NCBI GenBank assembly: GCA_022792885.1
Contig: JAAWBX010000001.1
Location: forward strand, 1 to 35,133
Origin: Lachnospiraceae bacterium
GTDB lineage: Bacteria > Bacillota > Clostridia > Lachnospirales > Lachnospiraceae
Direction of reading: 5' to 3'
DNA length: 35,133 nt
Made by a program: the position numbers and the translations under genes. Numbering within the stretch: the stretch's first letter is position 1; each line of letters starts with the position of its first letter. Shown one piece after another: positions 23,478 through 32,909 of this stretch. The notes beneath the pieces were generated by a model. It had not been told where the DNA came from. It worked only from the letters and a program-made list of their open reading frames with translations, and searched no databases.

Positions 23478-24668
23478 TCAATCGCCCTTTATCCGTCTCG
23501 GCCCGTCCCCGATATCCGCCCGGTACACGCTTGGTTCATATCCCGTTTTTGCCCGGTAACGCTTCACGATCTCTTCCGCAAAGCCGGAAACCGCCTCTTT
23601 TTTCACGATATTTACGGTACAGCCGCCGAAACCGCCGCCCGTCATTCGGGCGCCCACGACGCCCGGAAAACCGGCGGCTTCCTCCGCCAGAAAATCCAAC
23701 TCCCCGCAGGACACCTCAAAATCCTCCTTCAAAGACCGGTGGGATTCGTTCATCAAACGGCCGAACGCCGCCAGATCCCCGGCCGCCAGCACCTCGCAGG
23801 CTTTGACGGTCCTCGCGTTTTCATAAACCGCATGCCTCGCGCGGCGGCGGCAGACCGCATCCGTCATTTTCCCTGCTGCCGCCTCGAACATCTCCGGCGT
23901 CAGTGCGCAGAGCGACGGAATCTCCCGCCAGAACCCCCGGATCTCTTCCAGCGCCCGTCCGCACTGGTTCCGCCTCTCATTGTAAGCCGAATCCGTCAGT
24001 TGGTGGGGCTTATTCGAATTGATGATCACAAGCTCCTCCTCCGGAAAACGCACCGGCACATATTGATAATCCAATTTCGACGTATCCAAAAAGATCGCAT
24101 GCTCCTTCTTCCCCATCGCGCAGGCAAACTGATCCATGATCCCGCAGTTCATTCCCACAAACCGGTTTTCCGCCTCCTGTCCCAGCTTCGCGTTCCGAAC
24201 CGGATCAACGGAAAACCCGTAGAGCCCGGCCAGCGCGGCTCCGATCACAATCTCCAAGGACGCGCTCGACGAAAGCCCGGATTGTCTCGGGATCGTCCCC
24301 CCGCACACAAAATCAAACCCCGACGGCAGAACAAAACCGGCCTTCTCATACGCCCAGACAACGCCTTTCACATAATTCGCCCAACCGTCTTTCTCCGAAT
24401 AAACCAGATCATCCAGAGAAACCTTCAAAACCCCGGCCTCTTTCTGATCCCGCGAATACAGGCAAAGCTCCCGGTCCTCCCGCCTTCGCACCGCGGCGTA
24501 TGTCCCCAGCGTCAGCGCGCAGGGAAACACGTGACCTCCGTTATAATCAATGTGTTCCCCGATCAAATTCACCCGCCCCGGCGCGAAAAACACCTGGGAC
24601 GCCGGCCGGCCGAAGAGTTTCCGAAACGTATCCTCCAATTCTTTCACTATGATCGCTTCTTCTAACAT
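23478..24668 (-). CDS. galK: Galactokinase
   Basis: Phosphorylates galactose to galactose-1-phosphate (396 aa). The galactokinase signature GRVNLIGEHIDYNGG is near residue 32, the GHMP ATP-binding loop GLSSSASLE near 133, and the C-terminal GARMTGGGFGGC motif is present. ATG 24668 overlaps the last codons of galT, with GGAGG about 10 nt upstream, so translation is coupled. The frame open to 24698 lies inside galT. It works with galT and the alpha-galactosidase upstream; galE is not in this window. Confidence 0.96.
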   Translation of the reverse strand: MLEEAIIVKELEDTFRKLFGRPASQVFFAPGRVNLIGEHIDYNGGHVFPCALTLGTYAAVRRREDRELCLYSRDQKEAGVLKVSLDDLVYSEKDGWANYVKGVVWAYEKAGFVLPSGFDFVCGGTIPRQSGLSSSASLEIVIGAALAGLYGFSVDPVRNAKLGQEAENRFVGMNCGIMDQFACAMGKKEHAIFLDTSKLDYQYVPVRFPEEELVIINSNKPHQLTDSAYNERRNQCGRALEEIRGFWREIPSLCALTPEMFEAAAGKMTDAVCRRRARHAVYENARTVKACEVLAAGDLAAFGRLMNESHRSLKEDFEVSCGELDFLAEEAAGFPGVVGARMTGGGFGGCTVNIVKKEAVSGFAEEIVKRYRAKTGYEPSVYRADIGDGPRRIKGD

Positions 24669-26209
24669 TTTGTCTTTTCCTCCGCCTTCTCCCGGCACCG
24701 GGTCAAAAATCTGTCAAAATGCATTCTTCCCGCTTCCGTATCCTTAAACACCCCGGCGTGCTCCAACACCTGTAAGAAAACCGCGCCGACCTCCTGTTCC
24801 AGAATCGCGTCCGCATTATGCCGGCCGAGCCGTCCCGCGTACCGCTTCGCCAATTCTTCCGCCCATTCGGCGTGAACGGCCGCCGCCGTCCCTCTCACAT
24901 CCTCGCCGCCAAGCAGGGCTTCCTTTAAAACCGCCAGCTCCTTTTCAAGCCTGGCCGGCAAGACCGCCAGCCCCATCACCTCGATCAGACCAATGTTTTC
25001 TTTTTTAATGTGATGCAGTTGTCTGTGCGGATGAAAAATGCCAAGCGGATGCTCTTCGGAAGTCCGGTTATTCCGGAGTACCAGATCCATCTCATATTTC
25101 CCGCCCCGCATCCGCGCGATCGGCGTAACCGTATTGTGAGGAGCGTCCGTGAACGCCAGAATCTCCGCTTCCCGGTCGCTGTAACCGCTCCACACGCTTC
25201 GAATATGTTCGGAAAGCTCCGCCAGCCTGCCGGGATCTTCGCTCCTTAAACGGATTACCGACATCGGCCAGCGGACGATCCCCGCCTCCACGTCCGAAAA
25301 TCCGGGAAACGATACGGTCTCCCTCAGCAAAGCGCGTTCCATCGCGAACTCGTAACGGCCGCCCTGATAATGTTCATGCGTTAAGATCGAACCGCCCACA
25401 ATCGGAAGATCCGCGTTGGAACCCGCCGTATAGTGAGGAAATTGCCGGATAAATTCCAGCAGCCGGACAAACGTCATCCGGTCGATCTTCATGGGGCGGT
25501 GTTCGCCGGACAACACGATGCAGTGCTCATTATAATAAGTATAGGGCGAGTATTGCAGATACCACCGCTCGCCGCCCAATGTCAGCGGGATCTGACGAAG
25601 CGTCTGTCTGGCCGGGTGATCGAACCGCCCGGCATAGCCTTCGTTTTCATGGCACAGAAGACATTTGGGGTATGCGGCCCTTTTATCTTTCAGGGCCGCC
25701 GCAATGGCTTTCGGATCTTTTTCGGGTTTGGAGAGGTTAATCGTGATATCCAATTCCCCATAGGGAGTAGCCGCTTTCCATTTGCGGTCCCTCCGGACCC
25801 GGTATTCCCGGATATAATCCGAAGCAAGATTTAACCGATAGAAATCATCCGTCGCCGTCCTGGGAGACTCTTCCCACTTCCGCCGGAAATCCCGTATCAC
25901 CTCGCCCGGGCGGGGCGTCACACAGTCCATGATCCGGGTCGATAACAGATCCTTCTCCGTGACCGTATCGTCGATCCGTCCGCCCTCGACGGCGTAATCC
26001 AGCAATGCTCCGAGAATCTCCTCCAGCTCTTGCCAGGATTCCTTACCGGATTCCGGTTCCGCGTCCTTTTGCACGTCCGAAAATTCCGCCGCCTGTATTC
26101 CAAGCACATCCATCACGCGATTAACCGCATAAACGCGGTCCTCCTCCCCGATCAGCCCGTTCTTTTCCGCATAGCCAATCAAGCGTTGAATCGACGCCTC
26201 CGCCGTCAT
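24662..26209 (-). CDS. galT: UDP-glucose--hexose-1-phosphate uridylyltransferase, type 2
   Basis: Transfers UMP between UDP-glucose and galactose-1-phosphate (515 aa). It belongs to the long Gram-positive GalT family, with KCLLCHENEGYAGR, YYNEHCIVL, SILTHEHYQGG and FHPHRQLHHIKKENIGLIE motifs. ATG 26209 overlaps the alpha-galactosidase stop by 4 nt. galK follows, overlapping by 7 nt. No defects seen. Confidence 0.95.
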   Translation of the reverse strand: MTAEASIQRLIGYAEKNGLIGEEDRVYAVNRVMDVLGIQAAEFSDVQKDAEPESGKESWQELEEILGALLDYAVEGGRIDDTVTEKDLLSTRIMDCVTPRPGEVIRDFRRKWEESPRTATDDFYRLNLASDYIREYRVRRDRKWKAATPYGELDITINLSKPEKDPKAIAAALKDKRAAYPKCLLCHENEGYAGRFDHPARQTLRQIPLTLGGERWYLQYSPYTYYNEHCIVLSGEHRPMKIDRMTFVRLLEFIRQFPHYTAGSNADLPIVGGSILTHEHYQGGRYEFAMERALLRETVSFPGFSDVEAGIVRWPMSVIRLRSEDPGRLAELSEHIRSVWSGYSDREAEILAFTDAPHNTVTPIARMRGGKYEMDLVLRNNRTSEEHPLGIFHPHRQLHHIKKENIGLIEVMGLAVLPARLEKELAVLKEALLGGEDVRGTAAAVHAEWAEELAKRYAGRLGRHNADAILEQEVGAVFLQVLEHAGVFKDTEAGRMHFDRFLTRCREKAEEKTKC

Positions 26210-28404
26210 TTCCCGTCTGCCTCCTCTCCCAACCGCACCAGATAACACTGATAACTTCCGTACTCCCCGAACATAACCGGCAAAGGCAGTCCCATATCCG
26301 TCAGAGCATTGGCCGAATAGATCTGCCCGCTCTCCGAATCCTGATAGAAACTTCCGGGCGTAAGCCCCTGCAGACGAATATACTGCGCCGCCATATTTCC
26401 ATGAACTTCCTGTAAAACGGCCGCGACCAGCGCCTCCTTCCCGTCCTCCGAGACATAGGCCCAGGCGGCCGCCGCCGCTTCGGACGGATCGGTCAGCCGG
26501 TAATAATCGCCGTTATGAAAAAGCGCGGCATGCTTCTTCCAATACGTCACCTGGCGCCGGATCTCCTCCCGTTCCTCCTCCGACAATCCGGAAGGATCCA
26601 TCTCATAACCAAAAGCCCCCGTCATGGCCGCGGCAAAACGGGTCTGTAAAGGCGTCCGGCGTCCGCACTGTTCGTTCGGCGAAGCCGACACATGCGCCCC
26701 GACGGCGGACATGGGATAGCCGAACGACGTCCCGTATTGAATCCGCAAGCGGTCAATGGCGTCGGTATTATCGCTGCACCAGATCTGAGGCGTATAATAA
26801 AGCATCCCGGCGTCAAAACGGCCCCCGCCGCCGCTGCAGCCCTCAATCAAAAGATCCGGATACTTCTCATGAAGCCGTTCCAGAAAATCATAAAGCCCCA
26901 GAACATAATCGTAGAGCACCCGCCCCTGATTATTGGCCGTGTGGGAATACACATTCGCAATGCTCCGGTTGTAATCCCATTTCAGATAATCCACCATACC
27001 GTCGTCCAAAACCGCGCAGATCTTCCGAAAAATACCGTCCACAACTTCTTTCCGGGAGAAATCCAACACAAGCTGATCCCGGCTCAAGACCTTGGCGCGC
27101 CCCGGAACCAGAAGCGCCCAGTCCGGATGCTCCCGGAACAATTCGGAATTTTCGTTCACCATCTCCGGCTCCACCCAGATACCGAATTTCAGGCCCATCC
27201 CGTGAATCCGCCCCGACAGCTCCCGCAGCGAGCAACCCAGCTTTTTCTCGTTCACATGCCAGTCCCCGAGGCCGGCGTGATCGTCGTTGCGCTCCCCGAA
27301 CCATCCGTCGTCCATAACGACCATATCCATGCCAAGCTCTTTCGCTTCCCCGGCCAATTTTAAAATCGTCTTCCCGTCGAACGCAAAATAAGCCGCCTCC
27401 CAGCTATTCAGCAGAACCGGCCGGCCTCCGTCCCGGTACTTCCCCCGGCAAACATGCTTGCGAATACACCTGTGGAGATTCCCGGAAAGCCCGGCAAACC
27501 CTTCGCCGCTGTAACTCATGATAACCTCAGGCGCCGTAAAATCCTCCCCCGGCGCCAGCGGGTAAGCAAACATCTCGTCCATCAGCCCCATCTGAAAGCG
27601 GGTCTGATCGTACTGATCTTTTTCGACCTCCCCTTTGAAACCGCCGCTGTACACAAACTGCATGGACCAACACCGGCCGTGCGTTTCCCCGGTGTCCCGG
27701 TCCGCCAAAATCAAAAACGGATTATATTCATGAGACGAAGTCCCCCTCCGGCTCCCGACAACCCTGGCTCCATGGCCGGCCGGGCTCCGGTCCAGACTTC
27801 GTTCCATCATATGTTTTCCGTAGAACGTAAGCACGTCGAAATCCCCGCTGACAAAATCCAGACACGCGCTCTGAACTTTCTCCAGCACAATATCCCGGCC
27901 GCCGTCATTTGACAAGACGGCGCTCCGCGTGATGATATCCGACTCCGAAAGCACGCCGTAAAGCAGCTCCACGGAAAGCCCCAGTTTTTCATCTTTTAAA
28001 GTAACGGCCAGCGTTTCGGCTTCCTCCTCGGACGCGTACACCGCCGGCAATCCCTTAAGACCGTATTTCCCGCGGCGGATCTCATGCCCTTTGTAGCGCA
28101 GATCACATCCGTAAACGCCTTCCGCGTTCCGCAGACAAAGCAGGGGGCTCCGATAATCCCCCATCCCCTGCACCGGAAATTCCTGAGGCAAAAAATCCAG
28201 AGAATAGGTTCTGTCCGCGGCCCCTTCCGGATTCCCGGAGAATCCGCGGTCCGCGTAGGTGAGAAGATAACTCATGTCACCGTCCGATTTCTTTCCGTAA
28301 TAAAGATGCAATAGAAAACCATAGGCGTCCACTTTCATCTGATAAGTCGTGTGTTTTGTATGTAATGTAAATCGTTTCTGCTCTGACTGGAAAAGAATTG
28401 CCAT
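26206..28404 (-). CDS. aga: GH36 alpha-galactosidase
   Basis: Hydrolyses terminal alpha-1,6-galactose from melibiose, raffinose and related sugars (732 aa, no signal peptide, so it acts on imported sugars). The catalytic nucleophile is Asp477 in KWDYNRS and the acid/base Asp545 in CSDNTDAID. The VVMDDGWFG and GIWVEPEMVN blocks are typical of the GH36 tetrameric enzymes of Firmicutes. AGAGGT precedes ATG 28404. A hairpin separates it from the upstream permease gene. galT overlaps its stop. Confidence 0.96.
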   Translation of the reverse strand: MAILFQSEQKRFTLHTKHTTYQMKVDAYGFLLHLYYGKKSDGDMSYLLTYADRGFSGNPEGAADRTYSLDFLPQEFPVQGMGDYRSPLLCLRNAEGVYGCDLRYKGHEIRRGKYGLKGLPAVYASEEEAETLAVTLKDEKLGLSVELLYGVLSESDIITRSAVLSNDGGRDIVLEKVQSACLDFVSGDFDVLTFYGKHMMERSLDRSPAGHGARVVGSRRGTSSHEYNPFLILADRDTGETHGRCWSMQFVYSGGFKGEVEKDQYDQTRFQMGLMDEMFAYPLAPGEDFTAPEVIMSYSGEGFAGLSGNLHRCIRKHVCRGKYRDGGRPVLLNSWEAAYFAFDGKTILKLAGEAKELGMDMVVMDDGWFGERNDDHAGLGDWHVNEKKLGCSLRELSGRIHGMGLKFGIWVEPEMVNENSELFREHPDWALLVPGRAKVLSRDQLVLDFSRKEVVDGIFRKICAVLDDGMVDYLKWDYNRSIANVYSHTANNQGRVLYDYVLGLYDFLERLHEKYPDLLIEGCSGGGGRFDAGMLYYTPQIWCSDNTDAIDRLRIQYGTSFGYPMSAVGAHVSASPNEQCGRRTPLQTRFAAAMTGAFGYEMDPSGLSEEEREEIRRQVTYWKKHAALFHNGDYYRLTDPSEAAAAAWAYVSEDGKEALVAAVLQEVHGNMAAQYIRLQGLTPGSFYQDSESGQIYSANALTDMGLPLPVMFGEYGSYQCYLVRLGEEADGK

Positions 28405-28438
28405 CTTAACCGACCTCTTTCTTTCTAACTCAAAACAA

Positions 28439-28478
28439 GGGGCCGTCGCAAAAAGCAGCATGATTTTGCAACAGCCCC
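28439..28478 (-). terminator. Intercistronic hairpin between permease and aga
   Basis: Read leftward, GGGGCTGTTGCAAAA pairs with TTTTGCGACGGCCCC, a 15-bp stem with two G-U pairs, starting 8 nt after the permease stop. Only a weak T-rich tail follows. It probably acts as a partial terminator or an mRNA end-protector that sets transporter and enzyme levels separately. Confidence 0.55.
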
Positions 28479-28485
28479 GACCGGC

Positions 28486-29325
28486 TTATTTTACCGCGCC
28501 ATTCACGACGCCGTTAATGATTTTCTTCTGTGCGAACAGATAGAAGACCAACATGGGCAACAACGCCAGCAAATACGACGCAAAAGCAAGATTATAATTG
28601 GTACCGAATTGTGTCTGAAATGTCATCTGCGCCAGCGGAAGCGTATTGACGCCGCTTCCGGACATAATGACGAGCGGGGTCATAACGTCGTTCCAGGTCC
28701 CCAGCGCCGTCAGCACCGCGACGGTCGCGTGCATCGGCCCCATGATCGGAAAAATCACTTTCCAGTACGTCGTCCAGGTCGACGCGCCGTCCACCCGGGC
28801 CGCCTCTTCCAGCGCGATCGGAATATTTTTCAGATAACCGGAATACAACAATACATTCATCGGCATATAGAAGACGGTATATAAGAGGATAACACCAAAC
28901 AGATTATCCAGATGCATCTCCGCCGTCTGTTTTACCAGAGGCATCATCAGAATGGCAAAAGGAACGAACATCCCGCTCACCACGTAATAATATGCCATCC
29001 GATATCCCTTTTTCTTCTGCATATTCCTTCCCAGCGCGTACCCTAAAAGGGAATGGATCACAATCGAAAGCGCCATCGTGATCCCGGTGATCAACACGCT
29101 GTTCAACAAAGAACGCCAGAAGTCCGTCACCTCCATAGCTTCCCGGAAATTCGCCAGACTCCATTTCTGAGGCAGGGACAGGATCCCCGCTATGCTGTTC
29201 GTCATTTCCGTGGGCTGTTTGAACGCGATCACAATCGCCATGTACAGAGGAAACAACACCGTGATAAGTCCGAATATCAGGAGGATCGTAGCCGGCCAGT
29301 TGTATTTTTCTTTTATTTTTTTCAT
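28486..29325 (-). CDS. msmG: Sugar ABC importer permease, MalG/MsmG type
   Basis: The inner-membrane permease (279 aa) of a CUT1-class sugar importer. It has about six membrane helices, and the EAA loop EEAARVDGASTWTTYWKVIFP near residue 190 contacts the MsmK-type ATPase. Its ATG overlaps the TAA of the partner permease, with GGAGG upstream. The context (alpha-galactosidase, galT, galK) points to alpha-galactosides such as raffinose, melibiose or stachyose as substrates. Confidence 0.93.
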   Translation of the reverse strand: MKKIKEKYNWPATILLIFGLITVLFPLYMAIVIAFKQPTEMTNSIAGILSLPQKWSLANFREAMEVTDFWRSLLNSVLITGITMALSIVIHSLLGYALGRNMQKKKGYRMAYYYVVSGMFVPFAILMMPLVKQTAEMHLDNLFGVILLYTVFYMPMNVLLYSGYLKNIPIALEEAARVDGASTWTTYWKVIFPIMGPMHATVAVLTALGTWNDVMTPLVIMSGSGVNTLPLAQMTFQTQFGTNYNLAFASYLLALLPMLVFYLFAQKKIINGVVNGAVK

Positions 29326-30176
29326 TATAACTGTTCCTCCTTATTATTCAGAAATTTCATTTGGAGTACAGAAATCGTCACAATCACAATGAAGAACAAT
29401 ACCGCGTTGGCGCTCTGAAAACCGAACTGGCCGCCCGACATACCGTTATTATAAATCAGGTAAGAGATCGATTCGGTACTCTGAGCCGGCCCTCCCTTCG
29501 TCAACGCCATAATCTGATCGAATACCATCAGGTTATTCTTCAGACTCAAAACCATATTGATCGTGAAAAACGGCATAATCAGCGGGAACGTCAGGTAGCG
29601 GAATTTCTTCCAGCCGTATGCGCCGTCCAAAGCCCCGGCCTCATAGACATCCTCCGGCACCGTCTGTAAACCTGAAATATAGATGATCGTGTTCATGGCG
29701 ATCGACTGCCAAGCGCAGACAATGACGATGGCGATCCAGGCCCATTTGCTGCTCGCCAGAATGCTCTCCGAATGGAACAGCGCGGGCACGATATAAGTAA
29801 AGAAATAGTTGAAAATATAACCGACCACCAGAGCGCCCAGGATATTCGGCATGAAATAAAGTCCCCTGAGCGTATTCTTAAATTTGATCTTACTGTTCAA
29901 CCCCATCGCCAGAATCAGGCTGATCACATTGATCACGATCGTCGCCACGAAAGCCAGCTTGAACGTAAACAGATATGAATTGCCTACCCTGGCATCCGTA
30001 AACAAATCGATATAATTGCGCAGCCCGACGCTTTCATAAGCGCCGTACCCTTTGAAATTGGTAAAGCTGTAGAACAATCCTCTGAGCAGAGGAAATGTAT
30101 TAAAGCAGAAGAACAAAGCCAGGATCGGTATTGTGATCCATTGAAATGTTCTCGCCCGTTCCGTTGCACTTTTCAT
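29325..30176 (-). CDS. msmF: Sugar ABC importer permease, MalF/MsmF type
   Basis: The partner permease (283 aa) of the CUT1 importer, with helices at about 15-37 and further segments to the C-terminus and the EAA loop EDVYEAGALDGAYGWKKF near residue 175. AGAGGTG precedes ATG 30176. It lies 34 nt after the binding-protein gene and overlaps the second permease by 1 nt, so the two are translated together. Confidence 0.93.
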   Translation of the reverse strand: MKSATERARTFQWITIPILALFFCFNTFPLLRGLFYSFTNFKGYGAYESVGLRNYIDLFTDARVGNSYLFTFKLAFVATIVINVISLILAMGLNSKIKFKNTLRGLYFMPNILGALVVGYIFNYFFTYIVPALFHSESILASSKWAWIAIVIVCAWQSIAMNTIIYISGLQTVPEDVYEAGALDGAYGWKKFRYLTFPLIMPFFTINMVLSLKNNLMVFDQIMALTKGGPAQSTESISYLIYNNGMSGGQFGFQSANAVLFFIVIVTISVLQMKFLNNKEEQL

Positions 30177-30210
30177 GATTCACCTCTCTGTTCTGATCCC
30201 AAAACGACCG

Positions 30211-31491
30211 TCAGTTTCCGTTGGCCGCGTTGTATTCCTGCACTTTTCGAATGACGTCCCGGTTGTACCGCTGCCAGTCTTTGTCGAACTTGGCAAGAAA
30301 TTTATCCACATCCCCGTCCAAAAGGAACGTCTGGATCTGAGCGTCCACCGACATCTCCGCCGGATAATAATGATCCTGGTAGTCCACCGTCTTCCCCGCT
30401 TCTATGTACTCGCTCATGCCGTCCAGCATGGACGCCAGTTTGAAGTTTCCTTCTTTGCAGGGAACCGCATTCTGCGCGTCAATGTAATCCTGAAGGTTTT
30501 CCTCCTCCAGCAAAAAGTCCAGCACTTCATAGGCGGCCTCTTTGTTCGGGCATTCGCTCATCACACAGAACTGAAGATCCACTCCCGAATTTAATACATT
30601 TCGGTCCGCGTCGTCGCTGCCCGGCATCACGAACGAATCAATTTGGATATCCGGATTCGTCATCAGAATCTGAGGCACCGCGTAGCTGCCGATCGTGTAC
30701 ATGACCGCATCGCCTCTGGCAAAAGCCGTACACGCATCGTTATAGTTATAGGCAAACGGACCGGGTTCCCCGTAATCCAGGAGAGTCTTTACCTTCTCGG
30801 CAACTTCCCGGTACTCTTCCGCAAACGTCGTTTCCCCGGCATTCACCCGACTGCATACGTCGGCGGGCGCCAGATCCACGGCTAGGGCGTTCCAGGGCGC
30901 CAGCGTCGTCCATATATCTTTATATCCGAAATACAAAGGCTGAAGCCCCGCGTCCTGAATCTCCTCGCACAGTTCGATAAATTCCGTCCATGTCTCGGGA
31001 ATTTTCCAGCCGTGTTCCTTGAAAATCTCCTTATTATAGAGCACGCCGGCCGCATTGGCCGCGTAAGGAACCCCGTAGATCCCTTCCGTAGGCACATATT
31101 CCAGCTTTTCCAGCGTATCCAGATACGTCCCCCGAATCTCTTTCAGCCCCGGATAATCCGACACGTCGCTCAAAATCCCCGCGTCCACAAAATTCGAATA
31201 GTCAATGTTTCCGCCGATCCCGATGATATCCGGATAATCCTCCCGAATAAAACGGGTCTTCAAAATCGTGGTCGCGTCGTTCGGCGAACTGATCGTCAAA
31301 CGGATATTCTCATGCGTTTCGTTAAACTTTTTTTCTACCTCATCAAAATATCTCGCTGCTTCCGGCTTATACTGAACCAGTTCAATCTCAACTACTCCGG
31401 TATTGACGCTGGCCTGGCAGCCTCCCAACAGAGTGGAAACCGCCAGCAGCGTCATCGCAGACAGACATGTTATTATTCGTTTTCCTGTCAT
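30211..31491 (-). CDS. msmE: Sugar-binding lipoprotein of the ABC importer
   Basis: The extracellular solute-binding protein (426 aa, family 1). The signal peptide ends in lipobox LGGC (Cys25). The mature part has the two-lobe pattern of MsmE/RafE/MalE proteins, including YGVPYAANAAGVLYNKEIFKEHG in the first lobe. GGAG precedes ATG 31491, directly after a 7-bp hairpin. It is the specificity component; context suggests alpha-galactosides, but binding residues cannot be assigned by eye. Confidence 0.92.
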   Translation of the reverse strand: MTGKRIITCLSAMTLLAVSTLLGGCQASVNTGVVEIELVQYKPEAARYFDEVEKKFNETHENIRLTISSPNDATTILKTRFIREDYPDIIGIGGNIDYSNFVDAGILSDVSDYPGLKEIRGTYLDTLEKLEYVPTEGIYGVPYAANAAGVLYNKEIFKEHGWKIPETWTEFIELCEEIQDAGLQPLYFGYKDIWTTLAPWNALAVDLAPADVCSRVNAGETTFAEEYREVAEKVKTLLDYGEPGPFAYNYNDACTAFARGDAVMYTIGSYAVPQILMTNPDIQIDSFVMPGSDDADRNVLNSGVDLQFCVMSECPNKEAAYEVLDFLLEEENLQDYIDAQNAVPCKEGNFKLASMLDGMSEYIEAGKTVDYQDHYYPAEMSVDAQIQTFLLDGDVDKFLAKFDKDWQRYNRDVIRKVQEYNAANGN

Positions 31492-31505
31492 CCTCTTCTC
31501 CTATC

Positions 31506-31525
31506 TGCCGCGTTTATCCGCGGCA
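31506..31525 (-). promoter_or_regulatory. Intercistronic hairpin before the sugar-binding protein gene
   Basis: TGCCGCG (31506-31512) and CGCGGCA (31519-31525) form a perfect 7-bp stem with a 6-nt loop, ending a few nt before the ribosome binding site of the binding-protein gene. It may protect the 5' end of a processed mRNA and so raise binding-protein output. Confidence 0.4.
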
Positions 31526-31547
31526 TTCGCTGCGATTTTCCAATCCC

Positions 31548-32657
31548 TTAATGCACAACGGCCGCTTCGCTTTCCCTGTCAAATACATGAATCTTTTCCG
31601 GATCCATGGCGAAACGGACCGTCGAACCCATGCGGGCCGCCGTCGTAGGTTCCACTCTGGCCGTCATGGATTTGCCGGCGTAATCAAAATGAAGCAGCAC
31701 TTCCGCGCCAAGAAGTTCGTACACGTTGATCCGGGAAGAAAACGCATACTCGTCCCGGCCGTCCCCTTCCTCACTTTCATAAATATCTTCCGGCCGAATC
31801 CCGACGGTTACTTCCTTCCCGACATAGTTCTTCTCAATCAGCTCGGCGCCCTTGCGCTCCGGAAGCAGGAAGCGATCGCCGGAAACGTTCAGCCTCACCC
31901 GGCCGTCCTCCTTCTCCACCACCGCGTCAAAAAAGTTCATCTGCGGAGAACCGATGAAACTCGCCACAAACAGGTTATCCGGATAATTGTACAGATGCTG
32001 AGGCGTATCCACCTGCTGTACGATGCCGTCTTTCATTACCACAATACGCGTTCCCAGCGTCATGGCCTCCGTCTGATCATGCGTTACGTAAATGATCGTC
32101 GCCCCGATTCTTTCATGAAGACGGGCGATCTCCGCGCGCATCTCCACACGCAGCTTCGCATCCAGGTTGGACAACGGCTCATCCATCAGGAACACTTTGG
32201 GATTGCGGACCATCGCCCGGCCCATAGCTACTCTCTGACGCTGGCCGCCGGATAATTCCGCCGGTTTTCTCTTCAGCATCTTACCCAGCTGCAAAACCTC
32301 CGCCACCTCATTGACGGCTTCCTTAATCTTTGCCTCATCCACCTTCCTCAGTCTCAGCCCGAACGCCATATTGTCGTAAACTTTCATGTGAGGATAGAGC
32401 GCGTAATTCTGAAAAACCATCGCGATATCCCGATCTTTCGGCTCCTCGTCGTTTACCACGCGGCCGTCTATTTTCAATGTCCCTTCGCTGATATCTTCCA
32501 GCCCCGCGACCATCCGAAGGGTCGTTGATTTTCCGCATCCCGACGGCCCAACAAAAATAATAAACTCCTTGTCTTCAATATCAAGGTTGAAATCCTTTAC
32601 CGCTTCATATCCATTCGGATATCTTTTCCAGATATGTTCCAGCGTAATACTCGCCAT
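31548..32657 (-). CDS. msmK: MsmK/UgpC-type sugar importer ATPase
   Basis: The ATPase (369 aa) energising the CUT1 importer: Walker A GPSGCGKST (37-45), signature LSGGQ (135-139), Walker B FLMDEP (D159, E160), and switch His in YVTHDQTEA. The C-terminal OB/TOBE regulatory region (about 240-365) is complete. MsmK-type ATPases often serve several sugar importers in Firmicutes, and having it as first gene of a specific operon is less usual. It is read from the promoter region shared with the AraC gene. The closing His codon lies 56 nt before the next gene. Confidence 0.95.
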   Translation of the reverse strand: MASITLEHIWKRYPNGYEAVKDFNLDIEDKEFIIFVGPSGCGKSTTLRMVAGLEDISEGTLKIDGRVVNDEEPKDRDIAMVFQNYALYPHMKVYDNMAFGLRLRKVDEAKIKEAVNEVAEVLQLGKMLKRKPAELSGGQRQRVAMGRAMVRNPKVFLMDEPLSNLDAKLRVEMRAEIARLHERIGATIIYVTHDQTEAMTLGTRIVVMKDGIVQQVDTPQHLYNYPDNLFVASFIGSPQMNFFDAVVEKEDGRVRLNVSGDRFLLPERKGAELIEKNYVGKEVTVGIRPEDIYESEEGDGRDEYAFSSRINVYELLGAEVLLHFDYAGKSMTARVEPTTAARMGSTVRFAMDPEKIHVFDRESEAAVVH

Positions 32658-32785
32658 GACCCAGCACCTCCGGCAGTTATTTTATTCTTTACATCAGGGT
32701 TATTTTTTGATAACTTAAAGGCAGTTCCCAATGCCGGCCGGCTTCTGCAGCAGCCGATCGACATTCCGTTTTACGTTCTACCGAG

Positions 32786-32791
32786 ATTATA
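32786..32791 (-). promoter_or_regulatory. -10 box of the alpha-galactoside operon promoter
   Basis: On the minus strand TATAAT (32791-32786), with no convincing -35 box 17 nt upstream, as expected for an AraC-activated promoter. The near arm of the inverted repeat (32834-32850) would lie about 55-70 nt upstream of the transcription start. The 5' leader of about 120 nt shows no obvious riboswitch. Confidence 0.45.
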
Positions 32792-32833
32792 ATATACCTG
32801 TTTACGATATAAAATAGCTTTATTATTACACTT

Positions 32834-32892
32834 ATATACCAAAATGCGTCGTTTCCTTTTCTTCGCATCCGACAGGACGCATTTTGGTATAT
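32834..32892. promoter_or_regulatory. Perfect 17-bp inverted repeat, probable AraC operator
   Basis: ATATACCAAAATGCGTC (32834-32850) and GACGCATTTTGGTATAT (32876-32892) are exact inverted copies 25 bp apart, between the divergent AraC gene and the msm/aga/gal operon. The left arm is placed for activation of the operon; the right arm ends 18 nt before the regulator's ATG and borders its ribosome binding site. It could thus combine activation with autorepression. A 17-bp stem in the regulator mRNA is the alternative reading. Confidence 0.65.
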
Positions 32893-32909
32893 TCGGGAAG
32901 GAGCCGTCT

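Noticed and set aside
23418..24665. A 415-codon open frame opposite galK.
   Set aside because: It is an antisense shadow with Arg/Pro/His-rich translation and no motif.
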